Under the pieces are notes generated by a model, which saw only the letters and a list, made by a program, of their open reading frames with translations, made no database searches and was not told where the DNA came from. DNA of 64,000 nt. Origin: Hordeum vulgare subsp. vulgare. Lineage: Eukaryota > Streptophyta > Magnoliopsida > Poales > Poaceae. Of this stretch, positions 1 through 11,945 are shown one piece after another (position 1 is the stretch's first letter; every line of letters begins with the position of its first letter). The stretch is from NCBI RefSeq assembly GCF_904849725.1, contig NC_058521.1:339992638-340056637 (forward strand), in the 5' to 3' direction. The position numbers and the translations under genes were made by a program.

Positions 1-1239
1 TTGATCTCAGTTTGAGCATTGGAGAGTTGATCTGGGGTCATGGTCAAAATGTTGTTCTTTAGAAAGCTCTTTTTCTGAGTCTAAGCCTTTCTGACTTGCT
101 TGGCCTTCTGCACCTTCCACTTTTATTCATTGATGAAGCCTATCAACATGTGACTTGGTCCAGGTGGAAGCTTCAAGTCATCAATTGTGTTTTGAGGATT
201 ATCATACCAATGGTCGATGAAGTCAAGTATCACCTTTGGGTCCATGATGAAGGGAATGGTGGTGCCTTTGTCCTGTGCGACCCTTTCTTTGCTTGCTCAT
301 GATGATTGCTTCAAGTACTTCATCATCAGGTTTATCTTCTTCTTCTCACGCAGAAGGAACATTGAGGACTTTGGTAGGACTGGGCTTTTTTCCTCGCCCA
401 ACGGTCATTTTCTTCTTCATATTTGCATTAGAAGACCTATGTGCAGAGCCTGAAGCATATGGCCCTGAGGGATTCTAACTGGTCGTCAGCTCGAGTGGCG
501 GTGAAAACTATGTGGTAGCAGTTGAGGACTTTGTTGCCACCTTAGGAGTTGTCTAATGATTTTGCTGTGAAGTTTGAGTTGTTGAGGACTTTGGTTTGAC
601 ATCAGACTTCTTTAGAATGGTTCTCTTTGGAGCAGTCTCAGTGCCAGAAGCCTCAGCAGCGGAGGAGGAGGGAGCAACAGCTGCAGCAACAGAATCCTCA
701 TTGAATTTCTTCATGCCCAAGTGTCCAACTTTCTGTAGTTTGGACTTGTGCTTGGCATATTCTTCAGGAAGTTCTTGAATGGTTGCAAGACTTGTTGGAT
801 CAACAACCTGTTTAGTGCCCAGAGGAGCCCTTTTGCATGGAGGCTTCACGGCAAATTTCTTTATGTATTTGGGAGTCACGTACATGTACTCCCTCCATTA
901 TTTGTCCCGTCTCCTCTCAATTTTTTGCAAACGCGTTTTGCACTTGTCCTTCATTTCCTTTCTATAGACAGCTTCATCCAGTGTGCAATATTCATCATAA
1001 ATGTCATCAGGAATTTCAAAAGCAGTGTTGAGTTCTGCGTTCTTTCCACCCTTCTATTTCTTCTCATCAGCCATTTTCTTCACTTGAGGAATACGAACTT
1101 TTGAAGACTCTGATGAGGTATGTATATTTTCTTCAAGAAACACTACAAATGAGTTAAGTCGATGAAAATCTAGAGATTCGTGAGCACACATTTTGTATGT
1201 GTGAACAGAGTATAGGTGCGAAGAATTTGAAGAGGTCAT
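1..1239 (-). pseudogene. Extra (envelope-position) ORF downstream of Copia pol, broken
   Basis: Two open stretches, 1239-1054 (61 aa) and 885-553 (110 aa), lie in the same minus-strand frame, separated only by stop codons, so they are pieces of one old ORF. The first begins MTSSNSSHLY; the second is rich in Lys, Ser, Thr and Ala. Further left, in shifted frames, are a basic serine-rich stretch near 440-350 and a segment near 245-115 containing DDLKLPPGPSHML, a motif I associate with extra ORFs of Triticeae Copia elements. No transmembrane segment or signal peptide is evident. Function unknown. The ORF probably continues beyond the left edge of the window. An unrelated inserted fragment is the alternative. 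Confidence 0.5.
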
Positions 1240-2544
1240 ATGCGTTCTCAGAAGATTTTCAAAAATGACTCAAGCTGAGTAAATTGACCAATACTATCTT
1301 TGAGGCATTTCGCTAAGTGTCCTTGACTTGGGTTCCAGAGCTGTGCAAATCCAAAAATTTATACAACTGAGGAATCTCTTCAGGAATTGAGTGACTTAGT
1401 GAAAATTTTCAAGTTCTCTTAGGCGTGGAAGTGTTCATCTGATGAATTTGATGCGGAATAACACTTTTCAAAGATTTAATGGAAACATAAGGATCTACAG
1501 TGGTAGTAAAATTTGATTTTAATTACTCGGATGAAGGACACGAAGAATACGACAAACTGTAGATGGTGAAATTTGTCAAGTGTTCTTAGCCGTGGAAGTG
1601 TTCACATCTTCAATGCCCTAACTCGGCGGCTGAAGAAAGCTATGGCGGCCGCAGAGGAAGAACACCCATGGTCGGCATGAGTATGATGATGATGAGGTCG
1701 ATGCAGTAAATATTTTCCTCATCGGTGGCGATTATTTCCAGCGATGGTGCTAGGTCTGGCTTCGAGCGGTAAGAAGTGGGAATGATAGGAGGAAATGACC
1801 TTGGGGTGAGATTGGGGTTTTACAACGCATGTGAGAAATGGTCCGGCCCGAAATTTTTGGACCAGAATGCCCTAGCCCTTCCTTTGTGCTCGACAGGTGG
1901 CACACACATTATATGTGGTGGAGTTAGTGGAGATCGTGCTTATCCAATCATGGGTAGTGGGAGCGGTTTGAGCGGTAACGGATAGAAAAATTTGGAAATA
2001 GATTTTTAAGAACTTTGTTCGCAAATTCTTCAGCCCACAAGGATTGAGTGTAAAATTTGAGAACATACTAGGTTGAGCTTAGCATAGAGGAGGAACGGGT
2101 CCAGTCGCATTCACCTAGAAGAAAAATATGCATGAGGAGTTAAGTATAACTAAATGTTGTTGAGGACTTAAAAGCTCACCAATAAGTATATAGTCAATGA
2201 AGAACACATTTTGAGAAATTTGAAGAATTTGAACTTCTGAGGATTTTGCAAACTTGAGGAATTTGAAAATCTGAAGACTTTCAAGATTTGAAGAATTTGC
2301 AAATAACTCAATTTTGAAGAATTTTGATTTGAAGAATTTAAAATTGGGTTGGTGACGTGACCCACCGTATAAGAATGATTATTTCAGGCACCACCTACAA
2401 TTGTTGTAGGGTCCCGAGAATCAATTTTTTCATTAATTACTTCACACTTGGAGTGTTATTCTCCATTGATTGAAGAAAAACGTTACTTCATGTCTTGCAT
2501 ATCTAAGTCAACAATTTTGCGTAAGTGTTAGGATGTGTGTCCTT
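1240..2544. other. Non-coding spacer between Copia pol and extra ORF
   Basis: AT-rich sequence with many 'gaggactttgaagaatttgaa' type words and no convincing ORF. The pol reading frame ends at 2545 and the extra ORF starts at 1239. Spacers of this kind are usual in Copia elements with a post-pol ORF. No splice signal could be assigned with confidence. Confidence 0.5.
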
Positions 2545-3159
2545 TTACAGAAAATTTGAATATTCTAAGATATTTAGCTCACACCGCAACTTGCAAAATC
2601 TCTCTTCATCCAAGGGCTTAGTGAAGATATCCGCTAGCTGGCCTTCAGTTTTCACGTGGTCGATGACGAACTTGCCCTTGAGTACATGATCACGAAGAAA
2701 ATGATCATGAATTTGGATGTGCTTGGTCTTCGAGTGTTGTATTGGGTTGTAAGCAATCTTGATTGCACTCCCATTCTCGCAGTAGAGTGGAACGTTCTTC
2801 ATATTGATGTCATACTCCTTGAGGGTTTGCTTCATCCACAACAGTTGTGCACAAGAATAACCAGCAAAAATGTACCCCGCTTTAGCAGTGGAAAGTGCCA
2901 CGCAGTTCTGCTTCTTTGATAACCAACAAACTAAGGATTGTCCAAGGAAATGACATGTGTGTGATATTGACTTGCGGTCCACATGGTCACCAACATACTC
3001 AGAGTCAGAATAGCCAACGAGGTCAAGATTTGAGCCCTTGCGGTACCATAATCCAAGTGTTGGTGTGTGAGCTAGATAACAAAGAATATGTTTCACAGCC
3101 TTATGGTGTGATTCCTTCAGTGTTGCTTGGAAAGGGGCACACATGCAAACACTAAACAC
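2545..3159 (-). pseudogene. Copia RNase H domain
   Basis: A 204-aa open frame with the Copia RNase H signature: YSDSEYVGD near residue 50, ALSTAKAGY in the middle, ENGSAIKIAYNPIQHSKTKH, and the C-terminal LADIFTKPLDE. It would degrade the RNA strand of the RNA/DNA hybrid during reverse transcription. Key substitutions against the usual SDADWAGD and STAEAEY forms are visible: the second motif reads STAKAGY, so a conserved acidic residue is replaced by Lys. The frame differs from that of the RT just upstream, so pol is broken between 3159 and 3173. The stop after EYSNFL looks like the natural end of pol. Confidence 0.88.
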
Positions 3160-3172
3160 AATAGAGAGCCAA

Positions 3173-4416
3173 TCATTGAGCGATATACCTTTTGATGGAA
3201 ACCTTTACCATTTTCGTCAGTGGAGAGGTGTCCACTGGTAGGCTTTGGAATTTTGACGCCTTTGCATTCATGCATGCAGAATTTCTTCGGGACATCCTTG
3301 AGGTATTTATCTTGAGATATGAAGATGTCGTTGCGTGTTGACGAATTTGAAGCCCTAGGAAGAATTTCAGATCCCCCATGATGGACATTTTATAGTATTC
3401 ACCCATCATGTAGGCAAATTCATTACTATTACATTTGTCAGTACAACAAATGATGATATCATCCACATATATTTGGCATAAAAATAGTACATTATCATAG
3501 GATTTGTGAAAATAGTAGGGTCGAGTGAACCAGGTTTGAAGCCTTTCTTCATTAGGAATTTCTTCAATGTAGCATACCATGCATGCAAGGTATCCTTGAG
3601 GCCATAGAGTGCTTTGTTGAGAATAAAAACTTTGTCAGGATGCTTCGGGTCTTCAAAACATGGGGGCTGAGCAACATATACTTCGTTCTCAAGCTTAGCA
3701 TTGAGATAAGAACTTTTCACATCCATTTGATAAAGTGTAATATCGTGATGATTAGCATAAGCAAGCAATATACGAATACCTTCAAGTCTAGCAACAGGTT
3801 CAGAAGTTTCATCAAAGTCAATTCCTTCAACCTGTGTGTAGCCTTGGGCTACAAGTCATTCCTTGTTCCTCACTACCTGACCATCCTAATATTGCTTGTT
3901 TTGGTGGATCCACTTGGTACCGATGACGTTGTGCTCGTGAGGATTAGGCCGTTTGATGATTTCTCACACGTTGTTCAGCTTAAATTGGTGAAGTTCATCT
4001 TACATAGTTTGAATCCACTCTGGTTCCATGAACGCTTCACGAACTATTGAGGGTTCTACGATAGACACAAAGGAACAATGCCCATAAAACTTAATCAAAT
4101 GTGAAGATTTTGAGCAAGTGAGGGGACTTGGCGCATTGATGTCATGGAGGTTTTTGTAAATTTCCACTTCATTTGCAATCCTCGGATGCGTGGGTTGAAG
4201 AATTTTGTTGGATTGAGGAATTTGATCTCGAGCAATTTCCTCAGGCACACCAGCTTGAATTTCTTCATTGTTTGGGACGATTTCTTCAACAGGAGGTTGC
4301 TCCTCAGTATAAATGATATCCATAGTAGCTTTGAGCTTAGCTTCCTGAGGAGGCAATATATGTGGCACATAAGGTAGGTGCTCTCTTTGCGAGCCATTAG
4401 TTTCATCGATCCACAC
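3173..4416 (-). pseudogene. Copia reverse transcriptase (RVT_2) with N-terminal linker
   Basis: From 4416 a linker leads into the RT domain: NVIGTKWIHQNK (about 3930), GIDFDETSEPVARLE (about 3810), ITLYQMDVKSSYLNA (about 3730), LYGLKDTLHAWY, then QIYVDDIIIC with the catalytic YVDD (about 3460), and GDLKFFLGLQI. The YVDD segment is in a different frame from the preceding fingers/palm segment, placing a frameshift near 3510. Stops also fall near 3880 and 3850. This is the polymerase of the element; the protein could not be made intact. Confidence 0.9.
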
Positions 4417-5420
4417 TCCTAAAGTTTAAACAACCTAGTTGTGGTAGTTTTTGAAGATTTTGTAGGTGTGCAAGTCCTTTCCGTAACCAAGCATAAAACC
4501 CTCATGTGCTTTCGGTGCAAACTTTGAACTATGGTGAGGTTCTCTAATCCAGCATCTTCCACCAAATGCTTTGAAAAACTTACATTGAATTTTTTGTTAG
4601 TGAGGAGTTCATATGAAGTCTTCTTGAGGAATTTGTGAAGATACACCTTGTTAATGATGTGGCAGGAAGTATTGATTGCCTCAGGCCAGAAGCGACGAGG
4701 AGTTCGATATTCTTCAAGCATAGTTCATGCCATCTTCACCAAAGTCCTATTCTTGCGATCGACGATGCCATTCTGTTGAGGAGTATAAGGAGCAGACAAT
4801 TGTTGAGTAATACCAAGTTGATAAAGATAGCCATCAAGACCAATGTTCTTGAATTATGTCCCATTGTCACTCTCGTTGTGCTTGAACTTGACACCGAAGT
4901 TCGTTCAGGCCCTTGAGGAAAATCGTTTGAAGACTTCCTGCACTTCAGTTTTGTAAAGAATGATATGCACCCGAGTATAAAGAGAATAGTCATCAACGAT
5001 GACAAAACAGTATAGAGATGCTACATTGGTTAGGGTAGCATAATGAGTAGGTCCAAAAAGATCCATGTGAAGAAATTCAGAAGGGCGAGTATTGGTCATG
5101 TTAGCATTCGAGGGGTGCTTGGATCTCGTCATCTTTCCAAACTCACAAGCCCCACATAGTTGATCTTTGAGGAATTTGACGCTTTTGATGCTGATGACAT
5201 GCTTCTTCTTCACCAGCATGTGCAAATTCCTCATGCCTACATGACCAAGTCATCGATGCCGTAGCAAGCCCTCTGAGGCTTTTGCAAGAAGACACGTGGC
5301 TGGCTGAGGACGTGTAGAGAAATCAACAATGTACAAGTCTCCTCTCCTAAAACCTTCGAAGACTTTGGATTTATCAGATTCCATGATGAGTACTCATCGA
5401 TATTTGACAAAGATGACAAT
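4417..5420 (-). pseudogene. Copia integrase (GAG-pre-integrase plus rve)
   Basis: The order on the minus strand is the HHCC zinc-binding region (LGHVGMRNLHML and later CGACEFGK), HMDLFGP with the first catalytic Asp, VDDYSLYTRV with the second Asp, SDNGT followed by a stop where Glu is usual, then PYTPQQNGIVDRKN, and PRRFWPEAI. The third catalytic acid of the D,D-E triad is normally Glu in NGVVERKN; here it is Asp (codon near 4757). A Trp-to-stop change precedes LGH near 5255. Integrase would insert the cDNA; this copy lacks a proper triad. Confidence 0.88.
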
Positions 5421-5660
5421 CAAATCAAGATCAAAAAGCATTGAGACAACCATGAGTTAAATCCAAGGGATTCAACAAGCATGACTTTGTCCATGTGTGG
5501 GTCCTTGGAAATATCCACCTTACCAAGTACCAATACCTTTATTTTACCTTTGTGTGCATAGGTGATATGTTTCAATGGTGATGGAGTCAGTGGGATATTC
5601 ATAAGTAAACTCTTGTCACCAGTCATATGGTTATTACACCCACTGTCAAGAACCCACTAT
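5421..5660 (-). pseudogene. Copia aspartic protease fragment
   Basis: The minus strand around 5660-5610 reads WVLDSGCNNHMTGD, the Copia protease active-site box (DSG) with its typical flanks. The following residues (HITYAHKGKIKVLVLGKV) match the usual protease continuation. The frame then runs out near 5420, before the GAG-pre-integrase. The protease would cut the Gag-Pol polyprotein. Only the N-terminal half is convincing. Confidence 0.82.
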
Positions 5661-8460
5661 GTAGTTTTGGCGTTCTCATCCTCCAAATGAATTAATAGTA
5701 CTTACCATCTCATATGCTTCAGAGTGAAGAATATGATATCAAATCTATCATACTTGAATTTCATCACATAAAGTATATTTGAGACATAATAAGGACGAGT
5801 GAGATGATAAGTCATTTCATCAGGATTAGCTTGCGTCCTATCAAGCAATTTCCACATGTCTCCAACAAATTCTTCTGATGATGACTTTCATTTGGATACC
5901 TCACGTGCAGAAGTGATTAGTTCAATTTCTTCACCACCCACATCTGGAGGGGTGACAAAGAGTTCATCATCCTGCAAGCTCCACAAGTGAATTGAGGCAT
6001 TGAGGCTAATCCATTTCGAATCGCAAGAGGGGGGTTAGAGTACTGGAATGAATAGGCATAGAAATTATTCGAGTACTTATGAATATAGTGATTTGAGGAA
6101 TAGTGCACATATTCATGTCCCTTATAGTTTCTGTGTATATTAGAAGCATTAGTACGAGACCGAGCATATTTTTGACCGTAAGAGGTATTTGTTCCTTGTG
6201 AAGACTTTGGTCCACTTGATGAATTTGATCTGGGTTCCTGTTCTTCACTCATGGTGTCATGAGGACATTCACCTGAAGACTTTCCAAGATGCTTTTGGGA
6301 ACCCATATTTTCCCCAAGGGTGGTCCATTCATGTAGTCAGTTCAAACATATCTGGCAAATACTTCACCAACCTGATTTTTGAACTGTTTTTAGTTTGAGT
6401 GAAATGACTCATCAGATGAATATGAAGTTTCACATGCAAAGCTTGTTCGAGTAGATGGATCAACATGAGGTCCTTTTGCAGCAGCCCATGTGGTTCTGGG
6501 ATACTACTCAGGTTTCTAGGATGACCCATCAAAATTAAATTTCATCTCAAAGGTAGTACCCTCTTTCCTAGGGTTTTTGTTCAGAATCTGCGTTTTGAGC
6601 ACATCACAAAGGGTTTGATGCCCTTTGAGACTTTTGTATATGCCTGTCACATAAAATTCCTTCAACCCTACATTTTCGTTAGTGACATTTGTGGTTTCCT
6701 CAAGTGAGCATTTTGTTACCACACATAGAGTTGAAGAATTTGTAGCAATAGAAGCATTTCAAGTTTCAGGTGAAGAATTAGCAAATTCATGTTCGATGCA
6801 GTTCAAGCATGGTGGAATGAATTCTTCCTGAGCGATACTGGTCTGTTGAGCATGAAAAGAATCATTTTCAATTCTAAGATCATCATGAGACATTCTTAGT
6901 TTCACAAGATCTTGCTTTCTATGAATATATTCATAAGAAAGCTTCTCATGATCAGCCAACAGTGTGTCATGACGTTCTTGAAGACTATCACACCTAGACT
7001 GAAGACTTTGAACATCATAAGTGAGGGTTTGAGTCTGATTCATTTCCTCACTAAACAATTGATCGCTTTTTTCTAGCAGATTTTGAAGCTTTTCAATAGC
7101 GATTTTCTCCTTAGTGGCAATATTTGAAAGTTAATAGTAACTAGGTTTTTGGTAGTCATCAGATTCACAGTCATTAGAGTTAGAAGAGGAAGTGTGGCTT
7201 AGTACCTTTGAACCTTTTTCCATGAAGCAACAGGTGGGAGCCAAGTCATCGTCACAATCATCAATGTTGTTGGCGTTGTCATTTTATTCAAGATCGAAGA
7301 TGGACATGCTGACGAATGTGGTAGCAAGGGGTAGGCTTGCCACACCAGACACTGACTCCACTTCTGGACATTCCTCTTCATCACATTCTTCAGATTCTTC
7401 CTCAGAATCCATTTCTTTGCTAATAAGTGCCCAATCCTGTCTGAAGCTGGTCTTCTTGTGCGATGAGGACTTTGAGGATCAGAACTTGGAAGATTTCTTC
7501 TTTTTCTTTGTGTCATCAGACTTGTCATCCTTATACTTCGTCTTCTTTGATTCCTTCACCAATGAAGGACAATCAACAATATATTGACCAGATTTCTTGC
7601 ATTTATGGCAGGTCCATTTCTTCTAGTCCTCAGATGAATATTCTGATTTCCTCATATCTCTCCTTGAAGACTTTCTGAACTGGCCTCGTGTTGAGAACTT
7701 CTAGAATTTCCTCTGGAGCATAGGAAGTTCCTGACGAAGTTCTTCAGGATCACCAAGACTGCAATCAAAGTCTTCTTCTTCAGATGAGGAAACAACCTTT
7801 GCCTTCAACGCACGAGGTCTACCATAGCTTGGTCCATAAAGATTTCTCTTCTCATCTTATTGCAACCCGTGAATATTGAGTCTCTCAAGTAGCAGGATCA
7901 AGTACCTTGTAGTATCTTCATTCTTGAATCATCAATACCAGTGTACTGAATGAAGAATCAAGAGATCATAGCAGTTTCTTCAACACTTCATGTTCAGTGA
8001 TGTCTCTGGCTCAAAGGGCCTGAAGCTCATTGGAAATGTCAGTGAGGCGATTGAAGGTTTCTTGGCATCTTTCATCATCAAGTCTCATGAAGCGTTGAAG
8101 ATATTGCAAGTAACATCAACACGAGAGTCACATAGCGTAGATACTCCTTCATTGTCTTTGGACAGCCTTTCCCAAGTAAGCTTTGTAGAGCGCAAAGCGC
8201 TCACTCTTCCATACTGACCTTTGCTCAGATGGCTACACATGATATTCTTCGCTTGAGAATCCAGTTTCTTGAATCTCTTCACATCAGAGGCAGTGATAGT
8301 TGAAGTGATAGAGGGAACACCATTTTCCACAACATACTAGAGATCATCGTGAATTTCTTCAAGGTGCATGCGCATCTTTTTCTTCCAGTAGGGGATGTCC
8401 TTTCCTTCAAAGGTGGGACAACCTGCAGTGACCTTGATCATACATGCGGTCGAAATAACG
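5661..8460 (-). pseudogene. Copia Gag (UBN2-type) with damaged zinc knuckle
   Basis: Starting just inside the PBS, the minus strand encodes a UBN2-type Gag: SDVKRFKKLDSQAKNIMCSHL near 8280-8220, KLTWERLSKDNEGV near 8180-8140, then an acidic, Ser-rich stretch (about 7500-7300), coiled-coil segments with EEMNQTQTLTYDVQSLQ near 7050, and a low-complexity tail. The knuckle at 7613-7572 reads CHKCKKSGQYIVDC: the expected His of CX2CX4HX4C is Gln. Several stops and shifts interrupt it. Gag would form the virus-like particle and bind RNA. Confidence 0.82.
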
Positions 8461-8502
8461 AAAACTCCAGGTGGTTAAACCAAAATCACATAGAACAAGG
8501 GA

Positions 8503-8520
8503 GTACCTTGCTCTGATACC
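8503..8520 (-). promoter_or_regulatory. Copia primer-binding site (initiator tRNA-Met)
   Basis: On the minus strand this reads GGTATCAGAGCAAGGTAC, complementary to the 3' end of initiator tRNA-Met over its first 11 bases. It lies three bases inside the LTR edge at 8524. This fixes the element as minus-strand and 8524-10036 as its 5' LTR. Confidence 0.9.
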
Positions 8521-8523
8521 TAT

Positions 8524-10036
8524 TGAAAGTGCGTTATATATACTAGAGGGGGTGAATATACCATTTTTATAAATTCATCACTCAGGAAATTCCTTGTGAG
8601 GAAAGTCCTTAGTCCCAAACTAAGTGCAGTTGAATAATTATTCAAACAGATGTGCAAAAATGGTGACAGCTTAGTCGTTAGAGTAAAATAAAATGTTGAG
8701 GTTGCACAGGTAGCGTGATCAGGATAAGCAGGTAACGAATAACTTAAGTGAAGAATTTGAGGTGAGGAATTTGAGGAAGTCTTTAGCCAATTTCTTCAAA
8801 CAGTAAAGATCAAAGTCTCCAACATACAATTGAGGGAATGAAAGGGTTGAGGAATTAGAACTCGGTGCTCGATGAAGACAATGATTTGATGACCCAGTTC
8901 CAACTTATGTGACATTCGTACGTCTGGTTTGGAGTGGCTTTGTATTTAAACTAAATGTCACTCAATCCAAGGACACTAAGTCTTTACCATATTCTTCTTG
9001 AGCTAAGGACACAAAATCCTCAACCAACACTCATGGTAACTCTTCAGGGCAGACTTGCAAACCATCACTAACTTGGTCACCCAACAATCCACAGTTCACT
9101 GTTGGATGCTATAGAACGTGATGCCTAACCTCAGATGCATAGTCCTCAAATTTAACAAGTGTTGGTTCCACACAGGAACAATCTCTTCAGTGATTCTCAA
9201 TCACTTTGGGTTTTGGGTTTTGGTTTGGGTGTTTGGGGTTTTTCCTCACTGATAATTTTCTCTCAAAGTCTTCAATGACAAGTGTTGGTTTGGGTGTTTG
9301 GGGTTTGCTCTCCAATGAAAAGTGTTAATTCTTTCTCGGGGAGGAGCCAACCAACTAGTGGTTATGGGGGCATCTATTTATAGTGGAGGTGAAATCCACA
9401 CAAGAATTTACATAAATGCCCCAATTATATGACCATTAGGTGGATAAGGTTGGGGACAGCTGGCACGCAACACAACCTCGGTCGGAATGTTTCAGCTATC
9501 AAAGTCCTCATGTCAATCATGTTCCTCAAGGGTAGGTGATTCACACTAACGAATATCTAACTCTTCAGTTAGATCAAATTTCTCACAGACCAGAAGATCT
9601 TGTCTCTGTCACTAAAGAAATTGACTAAGCTATTGAAGATTTCCAAAGGCTTCATCCGAAGGGTTTGTATGTGTAGGCTTTGAGATGAGCATCACTTGGA
9701 AACATTTCTTTAGTTTTACCTTGACCCCCGTGAACAGTACCGTGGTCAGATGACACAGAATACAAAAAATGAAACTATGAAAACAAAAGTCTTCACGCTT
9801 GAGAGTCCTCACATTGATTTCCTCACGGACACACCAATTTCCTCACTTTCAAAGTCCTCACGGGATATACTAAAGTCTTCAGCCGAACACATACATTTTT
9901 AGGGGACGATCTTCGTCAAATAACTCAAACCCCTGAGTGACTTATAGAGCATGTGTACACTCACAAACGTATAAGTCTCTTAACCTATAAGTCTTCAATA
10001 CACCAAAATCACTAAGGGGCACTAGATGCACTTACA
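8524..10036 (-). repeat. 5' LTR of the Copia element
   Basis: The LTR spans from TGAAAGTGCG (8524) to CACTTACA (10036), so its minus-strand start is TGTAAGTGCATC and its end CGCACTTTCA; the ends form the inverted repeat usual for LTRs. Length about 1.5 kb. A TATA box, CTATAAATAG on the minus strand, is at 9374-9383. The first five bases beyond it are CCTTA (10037-10041); the matching duplicate would lie outside the window. The sequence has many AGTCCTCA and TCTTCA words. Confidence 0.88.
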
Positions 10037-10094
10037 CCTTATCATGGCTCTCAAGCCTTCGGGAGGATAGTATCACATCTTGGGCATTATAAGA

Positions 10095-10107
10095 TGGTAT
10101 CAGAGCC
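10095..10107 (+). promoter_or_regulatory. Gypsy primer-binding site (initiator tRNA-Met)
   Basis: TGGTATCAGAGCC, a full match to the tRNA-iMet complementary PBS, just after a short LTR remnant that starts where the Copia LTR stops. It sets the element's plus orientation. Confidence 0.88.
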
Positions 10108-10126
10108 TTACCGAGCATAGGATGCC

Positions 10127-10512
10127 CTTTCTTGATCCAACTTGGCGGAGTCGAGTCTAGTGAAAACTATTTTGAGTCTAGTTATATATCAGCTTGTTGG
10201 AATTATTTTTACTCCTTTTCCCTACTTTGGTGAGGAATCGTGACGTAGGAATTTTCATTCTACACCTCTATTCACTCAATTTTTTTAGGATCATGAGGGT
10301 ATTTTGGAACCTCTACAATGTAGGTTCTTGATCAAACTTGGCCGAGTCGAGTCTAGTGAAATCTATTTTGAGTCTAGTTATATATTGGGTAGTAGGAATT
10401 CTGTTTACTCCTCTTCCCTATTGTTGTGATTAATCATGGTGTATGAATTTTAATTCTTCCCCTCTTCTCACTCAAATTTTTTTAGGATCACGCGGGTATT
10501 TTGGAACCTCTA
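10127..10512 (+). repeat. Two-copy tandem repeat in Gypsy leader
   Basis: Two units of about 190-200 bp (about 10127-10318 and 10327-10512) share the words GGCCGAGTCGAGTCTAGTGA, TTTTGAGTCTAGTTATATA and GGGTATTTTGGAACCTCTA in the same order, with scattered substitutions. They lie between the PBS and gag, in untranslated leader. Confidence 0.85.
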
Positions 10513-11190
10513 TGGTGTCGGTGTGACTAGAACTCTGCTCTTGGTGCATCCCATATGTATGGATTGGATTGCGTGGTTTGAGATCTAGAGGGGTTTTGTA
10601 AAACTCCCTATCATTCAATTTCCTTAGTATCTCAGGATGAATATTTTCGACATTGCTCCAATACTATTTCTGGTGAGAGGAGATTGGCGGCCCCTAGTAC
10701 AGGGGAGCAAGATCACATGTACATCCATACTTAGTATCGTTGTGATTATGAGGGTCTAAGGTAGATGAGTTTTCGAGGTTTCTCTATTTATGTGCGGGTG
10801 TGATACATTGGTGGTGTACCATTATTGCGAGGAGTTGACTTAATTATTAGGTAATTTCTCCATGTATCGGTTGTACCAGATTGCATAACCAAAAAGAGTT
10901 CACAAGTTTAGAGTTGGCAATTCTAGTAGTTACCTAGGAATTTTCTTCCAACAAATGTATGATGGGTTGTACATTTGTTTCAAGCTAATCTCAAGATCAA
11001 TACAGTTTTTCTTCAAGTGGCTTTAAAAATCTAAAGGTGATATCTCTCATCTTTGGAAAGCATTCTTGCTAATTTAGATTTCATATGCAAATTGTTGGGA
11101 CCATCTCTTACAATATTTTGATCCGACCAATTCATTTAATCATCATCATGTTTTGTCAATTGTGTTCGAATATTCATGTCAATCTCTAGG

Positions 11191-11942
11191 ATGGCTCTAA
11201 AAACTCGTCAAAATCTAGGTCCTGATGATGGAGAGCAGTCAAACTCTCCACTACCCCCACCCCCACCACCGGAGGCATGGCAGGCAGTGATGGCCGCAAT
11301 CAATGCCAATACCCAGATGTTGCTCAATTGGTTGCAAGGTTTTCATAATAAATAAGAGAGTCAAAGTCATCATGGGAATTTCAACAACCCAAGTCCTTCA
11401 GTGCCTGTGTTCAGCTTCTTCATGCTGATGATTGGCTCGTCGAGATCAACAAACACTTTGAGTTAAGCAATGTCAGGCCCGAGGACTATGTCAAGTTTGC
11501 AAATTTCTAACTGAAGAACCAGGCAGCAGAGTGGTGGCAGCAGTACAAGGAATCCCAAGGAAGTCTAGTGGTGATCTAGGATGAATTTTGTCGTGTGTTT
11601 CGGGCTAACGACATCCCGACGTGTGGTTTTAAGGGTACGCGTGAGAAATTCAAAAACCTTAAACAAGGAAGGATGTATGTCTACCATTATAACACCAAAT
11701 TCAAGAATCTCACCTGTTATGCCAAGCAAGATGTGCTAGATAAAAAGAGCAAGATCTATCAGTTCAAAGGTGGCCTTAGAGATGAACTCCAACTTGCTCT
11801 CGTTCTCCCTAAGCCGACTGGGTTTCATCAGTTTTATAAAATGGCTCTAAGGCTTGAAGCAACTCACTCCAAGGCCGAGGGCTTCCAAGTAGTAGTTCTG
11901 AGACTCCCACCCTTCCTCGTCTCCCTCTCAGGTGTTTCCTAA
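11191..11942 (+). pseudogene. Gypsy Gag (Retrotrans_gag), broken
   Basis: The first ATG at 11191 opens a 55-codon stretch (MALKTRQNLG, then a polyproline run). The Gag core resumes in another frame from 11424: DDWLVEINKHFEL, LKNQAAEWWQQYKE, FCRVFRANDIPT, LKQGRMYVYHYNTKFKNLT, and FKGGLRDELQLALVLPKP. The WW and 'FKGGL' blocks are typical of Retrotrans_gag (PF03732). Stops at about 11508 and 11577 and the frameshift show it is dead. No zinc knuckle remains; the frame runs into the protease remnant after a deletion. Confidence 0.85.
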
Positions 11943-11945
11943 GCA

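Larger units (their letters stand above)
1..10036 (-). mobile_element. Degenerate Ty1/Copia LTR retrotransposon, left end outside window
   Basis: Read on the minus strand the order is 5' LTR (8524-10036), PBS (8503-8520), gag (8460-5661), protease, integrase, reverse transcriptase, RNase H (ending 2545), then a spacer and an extra ORF (from 1239 leftwards). PR-IN-RT-RH is the Copia order. The extra ORF after pol and the long internal region resemble the SIRE/Maximus lineage; that lineage name is inference. All coding parts carry stops and frameshifts, so the copy is dead. The 3' LTR is not in the window. The element interrupts the LTR remnant of the Gypsy element to its right. Confidence 0.9.

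Noticed and set aside
10095..10107. tRNA-like sequence
   Set aside because: The match is only to the 3' end complement of initiator tRNA-Met, as expected for a PBS; no cloverleaf is present nearby.
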